DNA of 64,000 nt from CAINVV01 sp037137375 (GCA_037137375.1 JBAXKJ010000011.1:62001-126000), one strand, 5' to 3'. Numbered from the stretch's first letter, positions 19,561-29,133 are shown. Numbers and translations are program-made. The notes: a model not told the origin generated them from the letters alone.

Positions 19561-21432
19561 TTATTGCCAGCCTGGATTTTGTTTCAACTCAGGATTCAGG
19601 GTAAGCTCCTGGCGGGGTATTGGGAAGAGATAGTAAGTATCGAGCCATCCTTTACCCGCTGCTATTGGATCGGGTGACAAATAAACGTAGCCTTCTGTAC
19701 CACCTCCATTGATCAGGATCGTAGATTTCAAACCACCAAGATCGGTGCGACGGACATAGACGCCGAACTGCTGTTTGTTGATAAACCATGGGGCAACCTT
19801 CCATCGGCGAATATCATAGAAACCGAAGCCTTCGACCATCAGTTCACATATTCTCTCGCGACGGATTTCCCACATTAGCGGTGTAACAGAAGGATCGCGG
19901 GCAGGATCGAAAGTTGCATTAATATTGGCAACTACCATATTGGCAACTTTAGCCCTTGGACGTAATTTGTTGATAGTCGCGTCAGCAACGCTTTGATCAA
20001 AGGCTCCCATTTCGCATTTCGCCTCGGCGTAATTAAGCAGTACCTCTTCCATTGCAAAGATTGGCTTGTCAAATGTATTTTTTGCACCACCACCCTCTTC
20101 CAGGTTAAAGCAAGGCCACATATAGTACCCGGAAGAGCAAACCAAAGCAATTTGAGCATCCTGCCCGGAGAAGTGAGGTGAAGATCCGATGACATTGCCA
20201 ATTGTGGGAGGTGATCCACCAGTCATTACCGGAAGCTGTTTGCCGGTAGGACGGCTGTTTGCCTTCATGTAGTCAATATATTCCCTCTCTTTTGGATCAG
20301 TTGTGTAGCCCCAAATTCCTTGTGAGTTACCTGCTCCCGTCACCCTATAAGGTGGAGTTACGCGGCAGAGGAGACGGAAATCGCGATCCCGGAACTCGTC
20401 GTACATGGTCTTATCTCCCCAATACTGGGTGTTGGCCGCATTTTTAATTGGAAGACCATTTTTAGTCAGATAGAGTTCAACAGTTGCTTTATGCATCTGG
20501 AAATTTTGAGTACTCGAACGCTCTGTGCCAGAGTTATTAGTCATCAGCACCTGCGTAACGTACTCCTTGTAGAGAATCATTCCAGGGTAAGTTGCGAGGC
20601 TTTCCGAGTTGAACTTGAAGTCATAATCGACTGTTCCGACCGAAGGATAAAGGGTCATCAACTCTTTGCCTGCATCAATCGATTGCTGCATTGGAGTTTG
20701 CCAGTCGCCCAATGAATAGTATTTGCGCCAGGTACCTTCCCAGAGTCCGAAACGGTTGAGAAGTGCCAGTACCACATTTTTATTGATGGTGTTTGTTCCG
20801 TCGACTGTCAGAGCCGAACTTTTATTGATATTATCAGACGCCCATTTTAAGTTGGCCAGTACCTTATCGGCCGCTTCTTTGCGGGGTATACGCTTCACAT
20901 TTGTCGAGAGGGCATCACTCTCTGAGAATATTTTGTCAATCCAGGGGACATCGCCAAAACGCATAATCAGCTCAATGTAATTATAGGAGTGAAAAAAGAG
21001 TCCAACAGCTTTCCAGTGATCTTTTTCGTTTTGGGTCATCGGACTAGTGTCAATATTCTGAAGCATCAGGTTGATGTTACGAATGAAAGTAAAATCCCAA
21101 CCGCCGCCCGTTGCCGGAACTGTAGCGGTCTGAAAAGCATACTGTTGGAGATAAGTGCTTCCACTACCATTTTTGGTTAAATACCCAGCCATCTCGTCAC
21201 CGTCATAATAACCAATAAGCACTCCCCCGCTGGGTGCCGGAAGCGAACGTGTTATCACGCTTGTTTTGACACTGAAAATATCATACAGCGACCAGGCATA
21301 GATCTTAAATCCATTGTAGTTTTTAAAAATCGTCGCTTCAGTCTGTGAATCGAGCGGCAACAGATTCATCGAAGCATCGTTACAGGCACCCAAAACCAGG
21401 AGCGCCAAGAGTGATAATATTATTTTTTTCAT
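19561..21432 (-). CDS. SusD/RagB-family nutrient-binding outer-membrane lipoprotein
   Basis: The 623-residue protein starts with a lipoprotein signal (LLALLVLGACND, Cys about residue 17), consistent with surface display. The SusD-type helical scaffold is recognisable in KPIFAMEEVLLNYAEAKCE and in the C-terminal segment YYLFPIPRQELTLNPELKQ, ending in NPGWQ. It is longer than its counterpart at 4566 and clearly not a recent duplicate. It pairs with the SusC gene 97 bases upstream. That gap contains a strong stem-loop described separately. It should bind the sulfated oligosaccharide handled by the downstream sulfatases. Confidence 0.93.
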   Translation of the reverse strand: MKKIILSLLALLVLGACNDASMNLLPLDSQTEATIFKNYNGFKIYAWSLYDIFSVKTSVITRSLPAPSGGVLIGYYDGDEMAGYLTKNGSGSTYLQQYAFQTATVPATGGGWDFTFIRNINLMLQNIDTSPMTQNEKDHWKAVGLFFHSYNYIELIMRFGDVPWIDKIFSESDALSTNVKRIPRKEAADKVLANLKWASDNINKSSALTVDGTNTINKNVVLALLNRFGLWEGTWRKYYSLGDWQTPMQQSIDAGKELMTLYPSVGTVDYDFKFNSESLATYPGMILYKEYVTQVLMTNNSGTERSSTQNFQMHKATVELYLTKNGLPIKNAANTQYWGDKTMYDEFRDRDFRLLCRVTPPYRVTGAGNSQGIWGYTTDPKEREYIDYMKANSRPTGKQLPVMTGGSPPTIGNVIGSSPHFSGQDAQIALVCSSGYYMWPCFNLEEGGGAKNTFDKPIFAMEEVLLNYAEAKCEMGAFDQSVADATINKLRPRAKVANMVVANINATFDPARDPSVTPLMWEIRRERICELMVEGFGFYDIRRWKVAPWFINKQQFGVYVRRTDLGGLKSTILINGGGTEGYVYLSPDPIAAGKGWLDTYYLFPIPRQELTLNPELKQNPGWQ

Positions 21433-21467
21433 CTGTTTGTAATTTTTGTTTTTTATTTGCCTGATGG

Positions 21468-21518
21468 AATACCCACATACTCATTTTCGGTTGGTGTGAA
21501 AATTGCCACATGGGTATT
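21468..21518 (-). promoter_or_regulatory. Extended stem-loop in the susC-susD intergenic RNA
   Basis: The 97-base spacer between SusC (stop 21530) and SusD (start 21432) contains an 8-bp outer stem, AATACCCA (21468-21475) with TGGGTATT (21511-21518). A 6-bp inner stem lies inside it, ATTTTC (21483-21488) with GAAAAT (21498-21503). The stems are separated by symmetric 7-base internal loops. The hairpin has no following T-run in the minus-strand direction, so it looks like an RNA processing or stability element rather than an intrinsic terminator. The pairing is seen directly; the role is inferred. Confidence 0.5.
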
Positions 21519-21529
21519 TCATGGTTCAA

Positions 21530-24500
21530 TTATAGCGTAACATTAATACCAAAAGATACAGTACGATAGAATGGATAACCCCAATTCAAACGTTCAGGGT
21601 CATAACCCTCCGGCAGGTGGTGAAAAGTGTGGAGATTTTCGATTGAGCAGAATACTTTCGTCCCTGCCAATCCTAATTTTTTATATATTAATGCTGGTAA
21701 TAAGTAACTTAGGCTTAGATTCTTCACACGCATGTAGGAGGCATCTTTCAGATATTTGGTTTGGATCCTGTAATTCGTGCCAGCATTTCCGCTGCCACCA
21801 TAGATACGGGCAAACTTTGCATTGGGATTAACGGCATTCCAGTTCCCGTTTGCCAAATCAACTGGTTTCCAATAGTCCAGCTGATCGGCGTATACAGTAC
21901 CGAAAACATCATATTGGAATGGACGGTCAAGCGAAGTGTTTCCATAATAATCCCGTTTGCCGACCCCTTGAAGCATGATTGATAGGGCGATACCTTTCCA
22001 GTCGAGCCCGGCTGTGATACCATAATTGTAATGTGCCTGGCTGTTTCCGATAATCTTCCGGTCGCCCGGATTAGCCACAGTACCCTCTCCATCATCGATT
22101 TGGTTGGCACTTCCGGTCCAGTCGCCAAGATTTTTGAACATCATGTCTCCAGGTTTGGGATTAATACCCTTGATTGTTGTGACCCCATCTTTTAGATTCC
22201 AGATGTTATTTTGCCAGCCCAGAACGCCATTCGCCGTTGGTTTAAAGTCATCGATTGTATAGTAACGATCCGTTGTATAGCCCCATATTTCACCGTATTT
22301 CTGTCCTTCGTACCAATTGGAGAGGAGCTTGTTGGCATTGTTAAATTTGGTGATAACCATATCCGAATTGTATAGGTTGAAGCCAATATTGTACCCAACC
22401 TTACCAATCTTATCCCGCCAGCTCATCTCCAACTCGAATCCCGAAGTCCGAAGATCTGCGGCGTTTTGTAGAGGAGCTGCAGTACCGACTACTGCCACAA
22501 AGTCCATACCCTTCGTTAGCATCCCCTTCGTGTCGCGTTGATACCAGTCAAAAGTTCCTCTCAGCCGATTCTTAAACATCGCCATATCAACACCTGCGTC
22601 TAAAGTTTCAACAACCTCCCAGGTATAGTCCGAACGGACCATTGACGGTGAATTTAATGAGATAGGTTGTGCACCGCTCTGGATCCAATTGGCCTTGTAA
22701 GTATCCATGGAAGGAGAGTATCCGTAGTTGGCGATATCCTGGTTTCCGATCTGACCCCACGATCCGCGAAGTTTGAACTCGTCGAGCCACTTACGACTCC
22801 AACCCATGAAATTCTCTTTGGCAACCTGCCAACCTACCGAGAAAGAGGGAAAGAAACCGAAGCGGTTATTGCTTGGAAATTTTGATGAGCCATCGTAACG
22901 CCCATTTGCCTCGAATAGGTACTTATCTTTGTAGTTGTAATTAAAGCGGTAGAAACCACCGCGGATAATATACTGGTCAAAATTGTCGTTAGTAGTCAAC
23001 ACGCCAATGGCTCCCGATATCGATGGCAAATCCTGATTGATAAGGTCTGTGCGCGATGAATTCATTCCATAAATATTGCGTGTCTCCTGCGAAAAACCAG
23101 CCATAATCTTGAAGTTATGCTCCTTTTTTATATCAATCTGGTAGGTACCATAAGTGTTAATCGCATTGTAGGCGGTGTTCGATTTATTGTTGGTATAGGA
23201 GGGTATAAAATTCGCGTTTGCAATGGTCAATCCCCTGTTAAGAAAGAGTAATTTCTTTGTCCCTACTTTATAATCGTAACCCTGGGCATCATAAGTATAA
23301 TCGAAAATCATTTCCAGTCCCTTGACCGGATGTAAGGAAGAGTGGGAATAGATACGTGGATTTTCGTTTAATGCAACAGAGGTGGGAGTTACCATTAACA
23401 TATTTTCGCGCGTAGCTGAAAGCATCTCTTCGCCATTGAAAGGGACCATTCCCCTGGCGACAAATGGTTGTATATCAGACCCCCATATTCCGCCGCCATC
23501 AACGCTCATATCCACCGGAATGGTTGTTTTACTCTTGGAATATTTAATATCCAGTGAAGTGCTTAGCCAGGGTGTAATGCTTGCATCAACATAGGAGCTA
23601 AGCGTAATACGATTGTATGAGTCTTTGTTGGTCTTGAGAATACCGTCATTGTTGGTGTATCCAAGCGAAATACGATAGTTAATCTTATCGCTGCCACCCA
23701 GGGCCGAGACATTGTGGTTCATTTGGAAACCATACTTATCCATCATATCGCGGTGCTGGTCATTGTCGTTAACATAGTAGCGCGATGAAGGCAAATTTGG
23801 GTCGAGCCCGGTGGGCACAAAGATGTCCTTGTATTGACCAAGAAATGTACCTGAAGCCTCCAGATCTTTTGGGTTTTTGTTATACGTATCGAGGTATTTG
23901 ATCCATTTTGTCATGTCCTGTCCTCCTCCATTAGGCATGAAGATCCCTCCCCCGAAATCTGCATCAAGGAATGCTTGCAGAATCTGTTGCGGAGTTGCGC
24001 GGGCAGTCATATTAAGGGTCTTCTCGAAGCCAAAGTTGTTATTATAACTAAGCTGAAGCCTGGTGTTGTTCTTCGCTTTTTTAGTCGTGATTAATAACAC
24101 ACCAAAGGCGGCTCGTGCGCCATATATAGCAGTCGAGGCGGCATCTTTGAGTACGGTTACGCTCTCAATATCTTCCGGATTGATCATCTCAATGTTTCCC
24201 GGAACGTTGTCAACTAACACCAATGGTACACCACCGCTGATGGAGGTGATACCACGAATATTGAACGATTTGGCATCTCCTGGCGAAGCTCCTCCTGTGA
24301 CAGTAAGACCCGGTACTGCCCCCTGTAAAGCAGTGGCGACGCTCGTTACCGGGCGATCGGCAAGAACGTTTTCCATATTGACCTGCGAAACGGCACCCGT
24401 CATATTGGCCTTCTTCTGTTTGCCAAAGCCGACAATAAGGACTTCATCGATAGAAAAGTTTTCTTCGGAAAGTACAAAATTATAGGATGTACCCTGGCCA

Positions 24501-24835
24501 ACGGTAAGCTCCTGACTATTTAAGCCAACGAAATTGATTTTTAGCACTGCGCCAGACGCTACAGAAAGTGATGCCAGGCCATTGATGTCGGAAGTCGTAG
24601 CATTGTTCGTACCCTTCACCATGACAACAGCCCCTACAATAGGATTACCTGTGGCATCCTTGATGGTAACCTTGATGGTCTTGTCCTTAGCTTGTTGTGA
24701 TTCAGTGCGTTCGCCCCTGGTTATCTTGGCAGTCGCGACCGAATTACCTCCTAAAGCAAACAAAACAAAGACTAACAAGCGAAGCGATCCGGCTAATCCT
24801 CTTTTCATCTCCAACTGAAAAATTGTTCTTTTCAT
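21530..24835 (-). CDS. SusC/RagA-family TonB-dependent outer-membrane transporter
   Basis: The 1101-residue protein has a long signal region (hydrophobic core about residues 17-30) and a short linker. A carboxypeptidase-regulatory-like domain follows (about 50-125: VTIKDATGNPIVGAVVMV). The TonB plug comes next (about 130-245: VLIVGFGKQKKANMTGAV, then AIYGARAAFGVLLITTKK) and then the barrel, ending NVTL. It heads the sulfatase operon and pairs with the SusD downstream. The sensor-regulator gene lies immediately upstream on the same strand with a 141-base gap holding a promoter candidate, so the PUL is probably induced by that regulator. The family call is secure; the imported ligand is inferred to be a sulfated oligosaccharide. 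Confidence 0.95.
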   Translation of the reverse strand: MKRTIFQLEMKRGLAGSLRLLVFVLFALGGNSVATAKITRGERTESQQAKDKTIKVTIKDATGNPIVGAVVMVKGTNNATTSDINGLASLSVASGAVLKINFVGLNSQELTVGQGTSYNFVLSEENFSIDEVLIVGFGKQKKANMTGAVSQVNMENVLADRPVTSVATALQGAVPGLTVTGGASPGDAKSFNIRGITSISGGVPLVLVDNVPGNIEMINPEDIESVTVLKDAASTAIYGARAAFGVLLITTKKAKNNTRLQLSYNNNFGFEKTLNMTARATPQQILQAFLDADFGGGIFMPNGGGQDMTKWIKYLDTYNKNPKDLEASGTFLGQYKDIFVPTGLDPNLPSSRYYVNDNDQHRDMMDKYGFQMNHNVSALGGSDKINYRISLGYTNNDGILKTNKDSYNRITLSSYVDASITPWLSTSLDIKYSKSKTTIPVDMSVDGGGIWGSDIQPFVARGMVPFNGEEMLSATRENMLMVTPTSVALNENPRIYSHSSLHPVKGLEMIFDYTYDAQGYDYKVGTKKLLFLNRGLTIANANFIPSYTNNKSNTAYNAINTYGTYQIDIKKEHNFKIMAGFSQETRNIYGMNSSRTDLINQDLPSISGAIGVLTTNDNFDQYIIRGGFYRFNYNYKDKYLFEANGRYDGSSKFPSNNRFGFFPSFSVGWQVAKENFMGWSRKWLDEFKLRGSWGQIGNQDIANYGYSPSMDTYKANWIQSGAQPISLNSPSMVRSDYTWEVVETLDAGVDMAMFKNRLRGTFDWYQRDTKGMLTKGMDFVAVVGTAAPLQNAADLRTSGFELEMSWRDKIGKVGYNIGFNLYNSDMVITKFNNANKLLSNWYEGQKYGEIWGYTTDRYYTIDDFKPTANGVLGWQNNIWNLKDGVTTIKGINPKPGDMMFKNLGDWTGSANQIDDGEGTVANPGDRKIIGNSQAHYNYGITAGLDWKGIALSIMLQGVGKRDYYGNTSLDRPFQYDVFGTVYADQLDYWKPVDLANGNWNAVNPNAKFARIYGGSGNAGTNYRIQTKYLKDASYMRVKNLSLSYLLPALIYKKLGLAGTKVFCSIENLHTFHHLPEGYDPERLNWGYPFYRTVSFGINVTL

Positions 24836-24876
24836 TTCTAATTGAAAATTGGTTAATTAATGGTTATTTGAAAATC

Positions 24877-24904
24877 CAAAATTAGATTTTCGCTATGCGA
24901 CAAA
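24877..24904 (-). promoter_or_regulatory. Candidate promoter of the sulfatase PUL (minus strand)
   Basis: On the minus strand TAATTTTG (24884-24877) matches the -7 consensus TAnnTTTG, and TTTG (24904-24901) stands 16 bases upstream. The leader to the SusC ATG at 24835 would be about 40 bases. The TTTG lies inside a CAAATTTG palindrome. It is the only good match in the 141-base gap between the regulator stop and SusC. Confidence 0.4.
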
Positions 24905-24976
24905 TTTGCTCTTGTGGTAATAAAAATGTAAAAATTGGGACCGTGATCCCTTTTCCCAGGGACTGATCAGGATATT

Positions 24977-27900
24977 TTATTTTACCTGATTTTGTCGGGA
25001 GAACTCCTTTGGCGTCACACCAAAGGTGGCTTTGAAGCACTTGGTGAAATAGGAATGGCTTGAGAAGCCTACCATATACAGAACTTCCGATACTGAAAAA
25101 CCTTTCTGTGTCAACAAAAAAGCTGCGCGACGCAAACGATACAATCGGATGTAGTCTGTCGGCGATAAATCTGTGGCTTTCTTGAAATGGTGATAAATTG
25201 CTTTTGTGGACAAACCGCTTTTATTACTGAGGTAACTCACGCTGAGCTCTACTTTGGTAATATCCTCCGATATAATCTTATTCATATCGTCCAGGAATTT
25301 GTCGTCGTGACTCAACGCTGGCTCCTCAATTTTATTAAAGGGATTGGATTGCGTTGAAAGTGCATCCAGATCATCGGCCAACGGTTTGGCCACACGTGGC
25401 AATACCACGTTAAAATTCAACGACGGCGAATGTCTTTCCCAGGTAAGATGCCCGCCGCACTGCTCAATAAATTCGTTCGACATCTCGAGCCCGGAATTTC
25501 TCAGCTTATCATAAGAGTAAAATACACGATGCCAGAGCTTGTAGATCGCCGATCGATTACTTGTACTCGAAATGACAACGTTTATCTTTTCCAGATCCGC
25601 TTTTAAGCTGAGCATGATATTGGAATCCACCTCTGATAAACTTAAAACGTGCGAGAGAATATTGGTAAAGGCTAACCTGAGGGCTATGACATCCGTCGAA
25701 ATTACAACACCCGGATTATTGGACTCAAATGAAACGTTTACCCTTTGTTCTAGAGCCAATGGACGAAAATTGTCAATAATCTCCGTACAAAAATCTATCA
25801 TGTTAATCGTACTTAACTTCGAACTATCGATAGGGCTGGTTTCCGTCACATCCTTTAGCTGTAGCAAAACGCGCTGTAATTTTTGTGCCTCCGCCCTTTT
25901 CTCACTGCTGTCTTCCTGCATCGAAATCACCCTGGCAAGCGGCGAGCTGAGTTTGTTAAAAACACTGCTCATATAAGCAATTCTCATATTGGAAAAATGC
26001 AGGCTCTTCTCGCGCCTTATTCTTCTCAACTGACGCTGGTGACGCTGATGATTGTTGATAACAATCGCACCTATCCCCGCAAGTACAAGCAACACATAAA
26101 TTATATAGGCTACCGTGGAAAGATACCATGGCGCAAGTATCCTGAGATTGATGGAAGCCGGATTGGAGGAACTCTCACCAAGTGCATTGAGCGCCACGAC
26201 TTCGAAACGATACTTTCCGTATGGCAGATTAAAAAAACATGCCGCAGCCGATCCACCCTCTTCAACTACCCAACTATCGGAAAAGCCTGCTAAACGATAC
26301 TTATAATGGCGTGTTGTCAGAGGCGAATAATCAATGAGGGAATATTCGAAAGTTATGGTATTCTGATTGGAAGGTAGAGTCAGCGATGGTCCAAATTCAA
26401 GAGCTTTACATAGAATTTCATGGCCTTCGAACTGTTCGAAAGTAGCCACATTTCTGTCAAATATTCTTAGTCCGTCAATGGCAAGCCGATGGGCGGAATG
26501 CACATTCATCGCACTTTCGGTGTCGATATAACCATAAGTACTTCTCGTTGCCCAGTAAAGTTTTTTGGTCTCTTTATCAAAATATATATCGCTCATTTGA
26601 CCAACGGTGTTGGACAAACAATCATACACCTCCGTAATCGAAGCTTTCGCGACAGAAACACGAAAGATCCCGGTTGAAGTGAGCACAAAGAGTTCATCAC
26701 TGTCAATACCAGGGCTGATGGCTACAACAGGAGGGACAATTGAATTAATTCTCAACTCCCTGGCAGTGTTATTTTCAGGGTTGATTAAAGTAAACCCTGA
26801 TACAGAAGTTGCAAGAAGTTCACCATTCCTGACAGGCAGAATCCCAAGTACCTGATTGCTGCCAAGTTTGCCGTTGGACATATTTGTTGAAGCAGATTTG
26901 TTTTTAGGATTTTTTGGAAAACGCTCGACTCCATTATGCGAATAGTAAACCCATAGCGAGGTAGAGTCGCCCAAATAAACTCCTGGTAGTTCATTTACTA
27001 TCTTGATACGCATTCCATCTCCTTTGTCGCTGAGGTGACGCTTTGCCTTGATTGCCTGATCCGGTTTGGAAGAAAGAAGTGTCGCACAGTCGACTACAAA
27101 AACGCCATTCTCGTAGGTGGTGAGATAAAGCTCTCCCTGCTTACTCTTTTGAATGGCATAGATCCAGGTTGAGCTAAAAGCAAGATCTTCAGTGGTAATA
27201 GTATAACTGCGCACCTGATCTTTTTTGAGATCATAGCTATGAAGTCCAAGGTTGGTGCCCAGCCAAATAACCTGTGATTCATTATCAAAATAAAAATCAT
27301 GTACATTGTTATTCAGTAACCGATGTTTGTCAGCGGCTGAAGCTGAAAGAAGAATTGATTCTTTATTCTTCTCATCATATATTACCAATCCATTATCTCC
27401 CGCCATCAGGAGCTTTCCCTGCCTGGTTCTGGAAATTTTTGTCAGGTAATTACCCTGCGTATTTCCGGTAATTTCAGAAAGATCCACCCGGATGGTTCCA
27501 CTGCTTAACTCGGCCACTGAGACACCCCTCTTCGTTGATAACCATACATTATTCTGGTTATCAAATGATATATTATTGATAAAGTTATCACAGATGGAGG
27601 ATGGATCGTTGGAGGAATGGACATATTGCTCGAAGAGATTACAGTCTTTATCCGACACGAAGAGACCCCGTGAAGTCCCCACAAAGAGCCGGCCATCCGG
27701 GTCATATTTGAGTGCATCAATTCTATCTGCCTCAAGCAACAGCTTCGAATCACCATTTTTCAGATTATACAGGAAAAGTCCCTGCTCGGTGCCCAAGTAG
27801 AGGAGATTCGCATCATTTTTGTGTTGTATAATCGAGCCGCAATGGTTGAGTTTTGAGTTATTGAGGCTGGGTACCTTGAACGAATTGAAATTTTGCCCCT

Positions 27901-28516
27901 CCCTGCTGTAATACAAACAGTAACCGAAAGTGCCTGTGAAAAATTGACCATCCGGTGAAAGATATCCATACATCGAATAGTGGGGCATTCGCGCACCATA
28001 GTGGATGATGCTTTCCGGATTGGTCTTCCGGACAGTTCCATTCCTCGTATTATATAATAGTATGTCGCCGTTGGTCGAAAGCCAAAGATTATCCTCTCCG
28101 GCAGGGAGTATCCTGTATACACGATAGGTCTCTGTGCCACGACAGGGGGTAAATTGTTGGGTAAGCTTGTTGAAGATAAAGAGTCCCCTTCGCGTTGCTA
28201 CCCAAAGCGTTAGGCTATCCCGCTCCAGCGTGGAGGAGAAGATTAAATTATTTGCAAGAGAATCCTTTATGAAGAAAGGTTGAATACGGGTTCCATCGTA
28301 CCGGCAAAGTGCATCATAAGTTGAGAACCACATATAGCCGGAGGAGTCCTGCATGGAAAAGAAAGAGTTGCTGATATGGGGGTTGAGCCTGGCGTCGATA
28401 GTCCTGAATTTGAGTCTTTCGATCGATTGTGAAGCGGGTATAGTTTTTAGAATCCCAAACGAAAAGTTTGAAGCAAATAAAAGTAACAGAATAAGGAGAG
28501 CTCTCTCTCTTTTCAT
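24977..28516 (-). CDS. Membrane-spanning PUL regulator: reg_prop sensor, degenerate kinase, AraC HTH
   Basis: The 1179-residue protein has a signal peptide and a periplasmic sensor of two-component reg_prop propeller repeats (LWVATRRGLFIFN, LFVGTSRGLFVSD, VIWLGTNLGLHSYD and others, about residues 35-690). A Y_Y_Y domain follows (about 700-790), then one membrane helix (about 800-820) and a histidine-kinase-like region (about 840-1045). It ends with an AraC-type DNA-binding domain (about 1080-1175: STKAIYHHFKKATDLSPTDY, GFSSHSYFTKCFKATFG). Classical hybrid two-component systems of Bacteroidota also have a receiver domain and a phospho-accepting His. Here the HisKA box reads VFNKLSSPLARVI, with Asn854 where His is expected, the ATP-binding G boxes are lost and no receiver is present. 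It probably senses the glycan and signals by conformational change. It lies 141 bases upstream of its likely target SusC. Confidence 0.85.
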   Translation of the reverse strand: MKRERALLILLLLFASNFSFGILKTIPASQSIERLKFRTIDARLNPHISNSFFSMQDSSGYMWFSTYDALCRYDGTRIQPFFIKDSLANNLIFSSTLERDSLTLWVATRRGLFIFNKLTQQFTPCRGTETYRVYRILPAGEDNLWLSTNGDILLYNTRNGTVRKTNPESIIHYGARMPHYSMYGYLSPDGQFFTGTFGYCLYYSREGQNFNSFKVPSLNNSKLNHCGSIIQHKNDANLLYLGTEQGLFLYNLKNGDSKLLLEADRIDALKYDPDGRLFVGTSRGLFVSDKDCNLFEQYVHSSNDPSSICDNFINNISFDNQNNVWLSTKRGVSVAELSSGTIRVDLSEITGNTQGNYLTKISRTRQGKLLMAGDNGLVIYDEKNKESILLSASAADKHRLLNNNVHDFYFDNESQVIWLGTNLGLHSYDLKKDQVRSYTITTEDLAFSSTWIYAIQKSKQGELYLTTYENGVFVVDCATLLSSKPDQAIKAKRHLSDKGDGMRIKIVNELPGVYLGDSTSLWVYYSHNGVERFPKNPKNKSASTNMSNGKLGSNQVLGILPVRNGELLATSVSGFTLINPENNTARELRINSIVPPVVAISPGIDSDELFVLTSTGIFRVSVAKASITEVYDCLSNTVGQMSDIYFDKETKKLYWATRSTYGYIDTESAMNVHSAHRLAIDGLRIFDRNVATFEQFEGHEILCKALEFGPSLTLPSNQNTITFEYSLIDYSPLTTRHYKYRLAGFSDSWVVEEGGSAAACFFNLPYGKYRFEVVALNALGESSSNPASINLRILAPWYLSTVAYIIYVLLVLAGIGAIVINNHQRHQRQLRRIRREKSLHFSNMRIAYMSSVFNKLSSPLARVISMQEDSSEKRAEAQKLQRVLLQLKDVTETSPIDSSKLSTINMIDFCTEIIDNFRPLALEQRVNVSFESNNPGVVISTDVIALRLAFTNILSHVLSLSEVDSNIMLSLKADLEKINVVISSTSNRSAIYKLWHRVFYSYDKLRNSGLEMSNEFIEQCGGHLTWERHSPSLNFNVVLPRVAKPLADDLDALSTQSNPFNKIEEPALSHDDKFLDDMNKIISEDITKVELSVSYLSNKSGLSTKAIYHHFKKATDLSPTDYIRLYRLRRAAFLLTQKGFSVSEVLYMVGFSSHSYFTKCFKATFGVTPKEFSRQNQVK

Positions 28517-28562
28517 CTTCCCGCAGAATATTAAAGTATGAAGTGCGAAACTTTTCCTCTGT

Positions 28563-28570
28563 CAAATTTA
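28563..28570 (-). promoter_or_regulatory. Candidate -7 element for the sensor-regulator gene
   Basis: The minus strand reads TAAATTTG at 28570-28563, a match to TAnnTTTG, 47 bases before the ATG at 28516. No clear -33 TTTG was found. It is a pattern match only. Confidence 0.3.
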
Positions 28571-28658
28571 GGTTAATTTTCTTCATTATGACCGGGATTG
28601 GCTATTGATTACTTACCCGGAATCTGCTCGATCAGAAAGTTATTTTTATCTTAGTATA

Positions 28659-28686
28659 TGCCTCAAGGAGGCAGGGCATCTATGCC
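28659..28686 (-). terminator. Twin hairpins downstream of the DUF5618-like gene
   Basis: TGCCTC-AAG-GAGGCA (28659-28673) is a perfect 6-bp stem with a 3-base loop. It is followed by GGCAT-CT-ATGCC (28675-28686), a 5-bp stem. Both lie 40-67 bases after the stop of the gene ending at 28726 and before the regulator promoter, so they may end that transcript. There is no clean T-run, so a terminator role is tentative. Confidence 0.35.
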
Positions 28687-28725
28687 GCCTGCGGTCTGCT
28701 CTCGACAAAAGAACAGAACCAGTAA

Positions 28726-29133
28726 TTACGCTGCCGGTTTAATCTTATTGATGATAACAAATGCCATTTCAAACCCTGAGGAAATGACTTTTGAGTCTCT
28801 TGTCCCATCGTAATAGCCGTACAAGTGAAGTGTATTATAGGCTTCTACGACGTAATTCAATAGTTTTTTATCTATTTTGGACACTTCTTCTTCGTAATAG
28901 CTAATATCTTTTCTTCCTTTCTTCTTCTCGATACCTTTAAGCAATAAATAACCATCAAGCGCAAGTAATACAGCATTATAGGCAGTTCCACAGGCAGTTT
29001 TTACATACTTTTTATCAACGTAAAATCTATCCTCTTTACCGGCTTTCTTCAATGTTTCTTTGGCATTATCCATGTACCGGATTGCCTCCGTGTAGTACTT
29101 TGTTTTAATCTTTTCGGGATCGACGATTGCCAT
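28726..29133 (-). CDS. Small helical protein, DUF5618-like
   Basis: The 135-residue protein has no signal peptide or membrane segment. It is predicted to be mainly alpha-helical and rich in Lys and Tyr: YYTEAIRYMDNAKETLKKAG, then ACGTAYNAVLLALDGYLLL, then VVEAYNTLHLYGYYDG. The pattern resembles the DUF5618 family of Bacteroidota as I remember it, and its two-helix layout recalls HEPN-like nucleotidyltransferase partners, although no nucleotidyltransferase is adjacent. It lies 50 bases after the stop of the cysteine protease gene on the same strand and could be co-transcribed with it. Function is not known. Confidence 0.6.
   Translation of the reverse strand: MAIVDPEKIKTKYYTEAIRYMDNAKETLKKAGKEDRFYVDKKYVKTACGTAYNAVLLALDGYLLLKGIEKKKGRKDISYYEEEVSKIDKKLLNYVVEAYNTLHLYGYYDGTRDSKVISSGFEMAFVIINKIKPAA

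Noticed and set aside
77..24835. Firm assignment of the sulfatase loci to carrageenan or ulvan degradation
   Set aside because: GH127 and sulfatases fit carrageenan and GH88 fits ulvan, but hallmark GH16/GH82 or PL enzymes for either are absent, so the substrate is left open.
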